From the NCBI GenBank assembly GCA_946481035.1, contig CAMLNK010000398.1, positions 1 to 5,103 of the forward strand: DNA of 5,103 nucleotides, written 5' to 3'. Source of the DNA: an uncultured Dyadobacter sp. (GTDB taxonomy: Bacteria; Bacteroidota; Bacteroidia; Cytophagales; Spirosomataceae). The notes beneath the pieces were generated by a model. That model ran no database searches, had not been told where the DNA came from, and saw only the letters and a program-made list of their open reading frames with translations. Each line of letters starts with the position of its first letter. Position 1 is the stretch's first letter. This document shows positions 1 to 5,103 of this stretch, one piece after another. A program made the translations under genes and the position numbers.

Positions 1-527
1 GCTGTGCGACGGTCACGGGCAGCCGCATCCGGTTTATGTTTAAAGGCAAAAAGGGCATCCAACAGGACATTAGCCTGCGCGACAAGCAGCTGGCGCGCCT
101 TGTAAAACAATGCAAGGAAATGCCGGGGAAAAGGCTTTTTCAATACATCACCGAAACCGGCGGAAAATGCGCGCTGAATGCACAGCAGGTGAACGACTAT
201 ATTCGCCGCTACACCGGCGCCAATTTTTCGGCGAAGGATTTCAGGACCTGGATGGGGACTGTCACGGCATTCGAATACCTCAGCCACCAGGAAAAACCCA
301 CATCTCAGCGACAACTCACGCGCATTATGAACACCTGCCTGGATACCGTAGCCGCGCATTTGGGCAATACGCGCGCTGTTTGCAAAAAATACTACGTACA
401 TCCGGCCGTTTTCAGGGCTTACGAAAACAACCGCATTCAGCGATTTTTGAACAAATCGGTGGAAGAAACGGCCTATTTCACCGAAACAGAGCAGCACGTA
501 AAAGCATTATTGGCCCGTCCGGAGTAA
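1..527 (+). CDS. DNA topoisomerase IB, C-terminal part (5' end outside the window)
   Basis: Type IB topoisomerases relax supercoils by nicking one strand through a 3'-phosphotyrosine link. The reading frame is open from base 3, so the ATG at 36 is an internal methionine and not the start; about 174 residues are visible. Counting from that Met, the catalytic set is Lys5 (FKGKKG hairpin, codon 48-50), Arg70 (KDFRTW, 243-245), Asn111 (LGNT, 366-368) and Tyr120 (second Tyr of CKKYYVHP, 393-395). As I recall the Deinococcus radiodurans enzyme (Lys174, Arg239, Asn280, Tyr289; 346 aa), the spacings of 65, 41 and 9 residues are identical. Asn in place of the poxvirus His is therefore normal for bacterial members. 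The missing part should hold the N-terminal DNA-binding domain and the first catalytic Arg, roughly 150-160 residues. The gene ends at TAA and converges on the lolA end. A tyrosine recombinase shares the fold, but the KDFRTW and LGNTxAVCKK motifs favour topoisomerase IB. Confidence 0.93.
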   Translation, partial: CATVTGSRIRFMFKGKKGIQQDISLRDKQLARLVKQCKEMPGKRLFQYITETGGKCALNAQQVNDYIRRYTGANFSAKDFRTWMGTVTAFEYLSHQEKPTSQRQLTRIMNTCLDTVAAHLGNTRAVCKKYYVHPAVFRAYENNRIQRFLNKSVEETAYFTETEQHVKALLARPE

Positions 528-600
528 AAGCGGTGCAACCGTTTGTGTGCAAAACTTGTCTCAACCAATGACCTTAAAAACACAAACACATAACGCGTAT

Positions 601-635
601 AAGAAAAATGGGTGAGACCGAAAGGCTCACCCATT
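601..635 (-). terminator. Intrinsic terminator ending the lolA transcript
   Basis: A perfect 10-bp inverted repeat (607-616 with 626-635; AATGGGTGAG / CTCACCCATT) encloses a 9-nt loop. On the minus strand the loop reads CCTTTCGGT, so two more C-G pairs can form if one T bulges. Read on the minus strand, the stem runs into TTTTTCTT (608-601), which is the expected U-tract. On the plus strand it is followed by GCTATATT, with no T-run. It lies 24 nt past the lolA stop codon, so it most likely ends the pyrD-ftsK-lolA transcript. It could also slow transcripts arriving from the topoisomerase side. Confidence 0.85.
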
Positions 636-659
636 GCTATATTGATATGTATCAGCAGC

Positions 660-1310
660 TTATCGCAGGTCCACCACTTCCACGCCCGGATATTGCTTGG
701 CATTGAAAGCGAAGAAATTATCGGCCACGTTCACATCGGCAACAAACTGATCTACTTTATAAGTTACTTCCTGTCCGTTCTTTTGGAAAATTTTCCAGCT
801 GCTGATCGATTTATCAGCCTTATTCACTTCGATCTGTACTTTATTAACCTGGCTGTTTTTGTTCGTTGATGTCAATTCCACCACTTCTACCGCCTTCCCG
901 GCTTCTTGTTTCTCTTTTACAAAAGCGGATTTAAAACCTTTTTTATAGGCGGTATAAATTTTCGTCGGGTCGAGGTCGCCGCCGGAAGCGGGGTCGAAAT
1001 CCTGCAAATTCACCTCATTGGTTTCCTTGATGTAAGTAGCCATCAATTTACCGTCATTAAAGATCTCCTGACCTGCCATTTTCAACCGAAACTTCGTTCC
1101 CTTCACGGTCGCTTCTCCTTTCAGCGGCTTTTCCCCTTTGGTAATGTAGGTAAAAAGTGCTTTAAAAGATTTGATCTTCTGGTACTTGCTGCTCATGGCG
1201 TTCAGTATCTCCGATGATTTTTTGTCGCCCTGCGCTTGGGAAGCAATGGGGTTCAAAAGGAAAATCGTCAACACCGCCAGCAAACAAGCACTCTTCTTCA
1301 AATTTCTCAT
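660..1310 (-). CDS. lolA: LolA-family outer-membrane lipoprotein carrier protein
   Basis: LolA is a soluble periplasmic chaperone that takes lipoproteins released by the LolCDE transporter and carries them to the outer membrane. The 216-residue product has a Sec signal peptide: Lys/Arg at residues 2-6, a hydrophobic core at about 9-22, and likely cleavage after Ala26 (SQA|QG). No lipobox cysteine is present at the cleavage site. The mature part is rich in beta-strand-like and Lys-rich segments. It carries family signatures: a DGKLMATYIKETNEV stretch (about 86-100) matching the 'dGk..w.Y....nqV' region, and a C-terminal PGVEVVDLR (208-216). Length fits the family at just over 200 aa. I chose the ATG at 1310. 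A TTG six bases upstream (1316) is also in frame but would only add two residues. No Shine-Dalgarno sequence is seen and the leader is AT-rich, as is usual in Bacteroidota. It follows ftsK by 102 nt and is followed by a terminator. Confidence 0.9.
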   Translation of the reverse strand: MRNLKKSACLLAVLTIFLLNPIASQAQGDKKSSEILNAMSSKYQKIKSFKALFTYITKGEKPLKGEATVKGTKFRLKMAGQEIFNDGKLMATYIKETNEVNLQDFDPASGGDLDPTKIYTAYKKGFKSAFVKEKQEAGKAVEVVELTSTNKNSQVNKVQIEVNKADKSISSWKIFQKNGQEVTYKVDQFVADVNVADNFFAFNAKQYPGVEVVDLR

Positions 1311-1355
1311 ATTCAATTATTTAATACTTACTAAGTTTATAAAAACGGGGTTTTT

Positions 1356-1373
1356 AAGTGAAATATTTCAATT
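1356..1373. promoter_or_regulatory. AT-rich palindrome in the ftsK-lolA gap, possible operator
   Basis: TGAAATATTTCA (1359-1370) is a perfect 12-bp palindrome. Allowing one mismatched pair (1358/1371), the symmetry extends to AA...TT at 1356-1373. It lies about 46-63 bases upstream of the lolA ATG and about 40 bases after the ftsK stop codon. Symmetry of this kind is typical of dimeric repressor or activator sites, but no regulator can be named. In AT-rich DNA a chance palindrome of this length is quite possible. I did not find a convincing TAnnTTTG -7 box in this gap. Confidence 0.3.
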
Positions 1374-1412
1374 TAGACTTTACAAAACTGCAATGGTTTA
1401 ATGGCGCCTTAC

Positions 1413-3971
1413 TTAACTAACGCCCATTACCCGAAGGTGTTCTTCGAGCATATTCAAATCGTGGAACATGACATCGCGCGCTTTACTGCCCGTGAACGGC
1501 CCCACCACGCCTAATACTTCCAGCTGATCCATAATGCGGCCTGCGCGGTTGTAACCAAGCTTCATTTTACGCTGAATGAGCGATGTACTGCCTTGCTGGT
1601 GCGTCACGATCAGTCGCGCGGCGTCTGGTAGCAGGCTGTCGAAATCGTCCGGGTTAAGGTCCGCCTTACCTTCGGCTGCATCTTCACCCTCATATTCAGG
1701 CAATGCGTAGGCTTCATCGTAACCTCGCTGCCCGCCGATGTACTCGCAAATATCCTCAATCTCGCGGGTGTCGATGAACGGACATTGCAAACGGATCACT
1801 TCCGAGTTGATCGCCAGCAGCATATCCCCTTGCCCTACGAGCTGTTCGGCACCACCCATATCCAGAATCGTCCGGGAGTCGATGCTCGACGTTACCCTGA
1901 ACGACAGACGTGCCGGGAAGTTGGCCTTGATCAAACCCGTAATAACTTTTACCGAAGGCCGCTGCGTAGCCACCACCAGGTGAATACCCACCGCACGCGC
2001 CAACTGCGCCAGACGAGCGATCGGCGTTTCGACCTCCTTACCTGCGGTCATCATCAAATCGGCCAACTCGTCTATGACCAACACGATATAAGGCAGGAAG
2101 CGATGTCCTTTTTCGGGGTTCAGCCTCCTTGCCGCGAACTTCGCATTGTATTCCTTCAAATTCCGTACCGCGGCCTCTTTCAGCAGGTCATAGCGGGAAT
2201 CCATTTCGATACACAGGGAATTCAGTGTAAAAATTACCTTTTTGGTATCAGTAATGATTGCTTCTTCCGCATTAGGCAGCTTGGCGAGGAAGTGCCTTTC
2301 CAGCTTGTTGAAAAGGGTCAATTCCACTTTCTTCGGGTCTACCAACACGAATTTCAGCTCTGCCGGGTGCTTTTTATAAATCAGTGAGGCCAGAATCACG
2401 TTCAAGCCCACCGACTTTCCCTGCCCGGTTGCACCGGCCATGAGCAAGTGGGGCATTTTCGCCAGGTCGGCAATGTGGATATCGTTTGAAATGGTTTTAC
2501 CCAAAACAATCGGCAAATCGTAAGTCGACTTCTGGAAGCGGTCATTGGCCAGTACCGATCGCGCAAAAACCGTCTCCCGGTTCTTGTTGGGCACCTCGAT
2601 ACCGATCGTACCCCGGCCCGGCATGGGTGCAATAATACGGATACCCAGCGCCGCAAGGCTCAATGCGATATCGCCTTCGAGGTTTTTGATCTTCGAAATC
2701 CGCACACCGGCTTCCGGGATAATCTCGTAAAGTGTCACCGTCGGCCCGATCGTCGCCTTGATTTTGGATATATTGATACCATAGCTGCCGAGCGTGTCGA
2801 CAATCTTGGTTTTATTACTTTCCAGCTCTTCCTGGCTTACCTTTTCATGCTGATTTTCAACTACCTCATTCAGCAGGTCGATATGTGGAAAATGGTAGGA
2901 CGGCAAATCCAGCATCGGGTCATATTGCCCGAATTCGCGCAATATCGACGCATTTACATCCTCGTCTTCAAATTCTTCCGCGGTTTCATTCGCTTGTGTG
3001 GTATCCTCTACTTCCAGTTCCAGCAGCGGCTCAGATGGCACCGCCGACACTTCCATCGGCATTACCGGCAGCTCTATGCTCGTCGATGCCGCTACGGCCG
3101 GAACCGGAGGCACCACCGGCAATACTACGGCGGGATGCGGGTGCGGGGCCTCTTGCTCAGTGTCCGGATCAGAATCCGGCTGTTCTTCCGGTGCCAATAC
3201 CTCATCGTCGTAAGTATCGTGCACTACCGATACAAATGTGCTTTCCGGAGCGGCCACTTCGCCGGGTTCTTCGGGAACAAGCGTCTCATCCTGGGCTTCA
3301 TCAGCCGCTATTTCCGGTTTCGCATGCTTCGCCTGCCACGATTCATACCTGTCTCGCACATCATAAAAGAACACCGCAAAAACGAACAATGCGAAAAGGA
3401 TGGGCAATACACTTCCCCATTTCAGCCAATCGAAAAGCGAAACGTTCACCAGATAACCAAAACCGCCCGAAAGGAAGCTTAGGGTATTCTCGGTGTTGCT
3501 CATGAGTATGATGTACCCCATTAGCACGCTTACCCACAGCGTAAAAAAGATTACCTCTTTGGTTGCCCTGCTCAATGGCAATATTTCCCTGCCGAACGCC
3601 ATTTTCCAGCCTGCCACAAACGGCACGAGCGGCAACAGTAATGCCCCGAGCCCAAACCAGCGATAGACAAAAATGTGCGAAACCACCGCCCCGAGCACGC
3701 CCAGGAAGTTGCGGGTTTGTCGGCCTGCGTCGCGGATCGACTGATGCCCCAGGCCATCCAGCACGCTCTGATCCGACAGGCCGGTAATAATGTAGGAGAA
3801 AAAGGATGTTTCCAGGATTAATCCCAGTATGATAAAGAATGTGCCCCAGGCCAACGTATTCTTCGGGCTGGTGAAAATGTGTTCCCAATCGAGGGATACA
3901 CGAAAGCGGGGAGCCGTAGCCTCCTCCGGTTTCTGGCGCTGTGTGTTACCTCTTGGCTTGTTGACTGACAT
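1413..3971 (-). CDS. ftsK: DNA translocase FtsK
   Basis: FtsK is the septum-anchored, ATP-driven hexameric pump that moves chromosome termini apart during division and activates XerCD recombination at dif. The 852-residue product shows the full layout. Hydrophobic membrane segments lie at about 39-61, 88-122 (one or two passes), 138-157 and 186-203. An acidic, Pro/Val-rich low-complexity linker runs from about 217 to 345. The alpha part of the motor is at about 378-461. The RecA-like beta domain has Walker A GATGQGKS (513-520, Lys519), Walker B IVLVIDE (629-635, Asp634/Glu635) and ATQRPSVKVITG (668-679). A C-terminal winged-helix gamma domain at about 778-838 (LIQRKMKLGYNRAGRIMDQLE region) is the part that reads KOPS orientation sequences in known homologues. 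The linker is about 130 residues, far shorter than the roughly 600-residue linker of E. coli FtsK. The ATG at 3971 is the only sensible start and leaves a charged cytoplasmic N-terminus before the first membrane segment. A weak GGAA lies 9 nt upstream. The gene starts 43 nt after pyrD and no terminator is seen between them. Confidence 0.97.
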   Translation of the reverse strand: MSVNKPRGNTQRQKPEEATAPRFRVSLDWEHIFTSPKNTLAWGTFFIILGLILETSFFSYIITGLSDQSVLDGLGHQSIRDAGRQTRNFLGVLGAVVSHIFVYRWFGLGALLLPLVPFVAGWKMAFGREILPLSRATKEVIFFTLWVSVLMGYIILMSNTENTLSFLSGGFGYLVNVSLFDWLKWGSVLPILFALFVFAVFFYDVRDRYESWQAKHAKPEIAADEAQDETLVPEEPGEVAAPESTFVSVVHDTYDDEVLAPEEQPDSDPDTEQEAPHPHPAVVLPVVPPVPAVAASTSIELPVMPMEVSAVPSEPLLELEVEDTTQANETAEEFEDEDVNASILREFGQYDPMLDLPSYHFPHIDLLNEVVENQHEKVSQEELESNKTKIVDTLGSYGINISKIKATIGPTVTLYEIIPEAGVRISKIKNLEGDIALSLAALGIRIIAPMPGRGTIGIEVPNKNRETVFARSVLANDRFQKSTYDLPIVLGKTISNDIHIADLAKMPHLLMAGATGQGKSVGLNVILASLIYKKHPAELKFVLVDPKKVELTLFNKLERHFLAKLPNAEEAIITDTKKVIFTLNSLCIEMDSRYDLLKEAAVRNLKEYNAKFAARRLNPEKGHRFLPYIVLVIDELADLMMTAGKEVETPIARLAQLARAVGIHLVVATQRPSVKVITGLIKANFPARLSFRVTSSIDSRTILDMGGAEQLVGQGDMLLAINSEVIRLQCPFIDTREIEDICEYIGGQRGYDEAYALPEYEGEDAAEGKADLNPDDFDSLLPDAARLIVTHQQGSTSLIQRKMKLGYNRAGRIMDQLEVLGVVGPFTGSKARDVMFHDLNMLEEHLRVMGVS

Positions 3972-4014
3972 TTATTTCAATTCCGGGAATGCGTGAAGTG
4001 CTGTTTTCTGATTT

Positions 4015-5046
4015 TTACTTCCTGACCAATGCCTTGCAGATCCTGCTGACCACACCGGGCCCTTCGTAAATAAAGCCGGTATATAGCTGAATCAGGCCGG
4101 CACCTGCGTTTATTTTCTCCAAAGCATTTTCGGGAGTAGCGATGCCGCCGACTCCGATAACGGGAAATGCATGATTGGATTGTTCGCAAAGGTAACGAAT
4201 TACTTCCGTCGAGCGATGTGTCAGCGGCGCACCACTCAATCCGCCCGCCCCTATTTGCGCCACTTCCGCCTGATCGGTTACAAGCCCCTCGCGACTGATC
4301 GTCGTATTGGTTGCGATCACGCCCGCGATGCCGGTTTCCTTTACAATATCAATAATATCATCCAGCTGGCTGGTAGTGAGATCGGGCGCTATTTTCAGGA
4401 AAATCGGTTTTGGACTAACTTTCTCCTTGTTTTTGGTTTGAAGCTCTTTCAGGATTTCGGTCAAAGGGCCTTTTTCCTGCAAATCGCGCAAACCGGGCGT
4501 ATTGGGTGAGCTTACATTCACTACAAAATAATCTACCACGTCGAACAGTTCGCGGAAGCAGATCAGGTAATCGCTCAATGCCTGCTCGTTAGGGGTGTCT
4601 TTATTTTTACCGATATTCCCTCCTACCAGGATTTTCGATTTCCGCTTCGCCAGTTTCGCTGCGGCGACCTGCACGCCCTTATTATTGAAACCCATCCGGT
4701 TGATCAGCGCCTTATCCTTTTTGAGGCGGAACAAGCGTGGCTTGTCGTTCCCCGGCTGCGGGCGCGGCGTGACTGTCCCGATCTCGATATATCCGAAACC
4801 CAATGCTTCCAGCTGATCTACCATCTCGGCATTCTTATCGAACCCCGCGGCAAGTCCTACCGGGTTACGAAACCGCAAACCGGCTACTTCCTGCACGAGG
4901 TCAGGATGCTCGTACGTGTACATCGCGCGCATGATTTGCGGCACCAGGGGAATTTTGAAAGCGAAATGCAGCACCTCGCACACAAAATGGTGAATGCGCT
5001 CAGCGTCAAACAGGAAAAGTATAGGGGAGATCAGAATCTTATACAT
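4015..5046 (-). CDS. pyrD: Dihydroorotate dehydrogenase (quinone), class 2
   Basis: This FMN enzyme oxidises dihydroorotate to orotate, the fourth step of pyrimidine synthesis, and passes electrons to membrane quinone. The 343-residue length matches class 2 enzymes (E. coli PyrD is 336). The hydrophobic, helix-forming N-terminal 40 residues ([20 protein letters not shown]...) are the class 2 quinone-tunnel and membrane-docking extension, absent from class 1. Visible motifs are AAGFDKN (66-72), NRMGFNN (116-122, substrate binding), [11 protein letters not shown] (177-187) with Ser180 as the expected catalytic base, LKIAPD (217-222, Lys218), ATNTT (245-249), GAGGLSG (266-272), IGVGGI (297-302) and [10 protein letters not shown] (321-330), which complete the TIM-barrel FMN site. 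All key residues are present, so it should be active. The ATG at 5046 is supported by the N-terminal helix and by the promoter box directly upstream. It is the first visible gene of the likely pyrD-ftsK-lolA unit; no other pyrimidine gene is in view. Confidence 0.97.
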   Translation of the reverse strand: MYKILISPILFLFDAERIHHFVCEVLHFAFKIPLVPQIMRAMYTYEHPDLVQEVAGLRFRNPVGLAAGFDKNAEMVDQLEALGFGYIEIGTVTPRPQPGNDKPRLFRLKKDKALINRMGFNNKGVQVAAAKLAKRKSKILVGGNIGKNKDTPNEQALSDYLICFRELFDVVDYFVVNVSSPNTPGLRDLQEKGPLTEILKELQTKNKEKVSPKPIFLKIAPDLTTSQLDDIIDIVKETGIAGVIATNTTISREGLVTDQAEVAQIGAGGLSGAPLTHRSTEVIRYLCEQSNHAFPVIGVGGIATPENALEKINAGAGLIQLYTGFIYEGPGVVSRICKALVRK

Positions 5047-5050
5047 CCTG

Positions 5051-5058
5051 CAAAAATA
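5051..5058 (-). promoter_or_regulatory. Candidate Bacteroidota -7 promoter box for pyrD
   Basis: On the minus strand the bases read TATTTTTG, an exact match to the Bacteroidota primary sigma factor -7 consensus TAnnTTTG, followed by CAGG and then the pyrD ATG. A -33 TTG at the usual distance (about 19-21 bases further upstream) is not present; that stretch is G/C-rich (GCGCCTTCC on the minus strand). If the box is used, transcription would begin within a few bases of the ATG and the mRNA would have almost no leader. The AGG touching the ATG is too close to act as a ribosome-binding site. Confidence 0.45.
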
Positions 5059-5103
5059 GAATGTTTCGCAGGAAGGCGCGGGGAGGTGGGGGAATTTTAT
5101 TTT

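Noticed and set aside
36..38. ATG at 36 as the topoisomerase start
   Set aside because: The frame is open to the window edge and the residues before it (VTGSRIRF) continue the conserved beta-hairpin. A start here would drop the whole N-terminal domain and one catalytic Arg.
528..545. Small hairpin (CGGT GCA ACCG, slightly extendable) right after the topoisomerase stop codon
   Set aside because: The core stem is only 4 bp and is followed by TTTGTGTG, not a T-run, so it is too weak to call a plus-strand terminator.
110..571. A 153-codon plus-strand frame overlapping the topoisomerase gene
   Set aside because: It is out of frame with the clearly conserved topoisomerase IB sequence and its product resembles nothing.
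1314..1316. TTG as an alternative lolA start
   Set aside because: The in-frame ATG two codons later gives a normal signal peptide, and no ribosome-binding site favours the TTG.
1785..2387. A 200-codon plus-strand open frame opposite the FtsK motor domain
   Set aside because: It is antisense to a highly conserved ATPase core. The product is rich in Arg, Gln and His with no domain, which is typical of a shadow frame.
2847..3505. Two long overlapping plus-strand open frames (about 211 and 206 codons) opposite ftsK
   Set aside because: They lie wholly antisense to the FtsK linker and membrane region, have Arg/His-rich or Pro-rich low-complexity products with no recognisable domain, and arise from the codon composition of ftsK.
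3361..3888. A 175-codon minus-strand frame inside ftsK
   Set aside because: It is an alternative frame of the FtsK membrane domain, which is intact in its own frame.
3980..3990. ATTCC-G-GGAAT near-palindrome just upstream of the ftsK ATG
   Set aside because: Five-base half-sites are expected by chance at this frequency. It overlaps the weak GGAA upstream of the start but has no other support.
1..5103. Search for a novel or mobile system (insertion sequence, CRISPR, defence island, retron, toxin-antitoxin)
   Set aside because: All substantial coding space is taken by four well-known housekeeping families. No arrayed repeats, terminal inverted repeats or target-site duplications were seen.

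Overview
The window reads as an ordinary housekeeping stretch from a member of the Bacteroidota, most likely order Cytophagales (Dyadobacter/Spirosoma-like). This placement is inferred from four things. The gene order is ftsK followed by lolA. The FtsK has the GATGQGKS form of the Walker A motif. Shine-Dalgarno sequences are absent or weak and the gaps are AT-rich. A TAnnTTTG-type -7 promoter box sits just before pyrD. I could not run a database search, so the genus is a guess.

Layout from left to right. Positions 1-527 (+ strand) hold the C-terminal half of a poxvirus-type DNA topoisomerase IB, cut off by the left window edge. Positions 528-659 are a short convergent gap with a clear intrinsic terminator (about 601-635) oriented for the minus strand. 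Three complete minus-strand genes fill the rest, in transcription order pyrD (5046-4015), ftsK (3971-1413) and lolA (1310-660). pyrD and ftsK are 43 nt apart, and ftsK and lolA are separated by 102 nt of AT-rich DNA. The last 57 bases hold only the upstream region of pyrD.

The three minus-strand genes look like one transcription unit that starts just upstream of pyrD and ends at the terminator after lolA, possibly with an extra promoter or control site in the ftsK-lolA gap. Their products do unrelated core jobs: the quinone-linked step of pyrimidine synthesis, chromosome segregation at the septum, and periplasmic carriage of lipoproteins to the outer membrane. PyrD and FtsK are both inner-membrane associated, and LolA works in the periplasm.

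I found no mobile element, CRISPR array, tRNA/rRNA, toxin-antitoxin pair, defence gene or novel system. The only points worth a second look are small regulatory ones: an AT-rich palindrome before lolA, and a near-leaderless promoter arrangement at pyrD.
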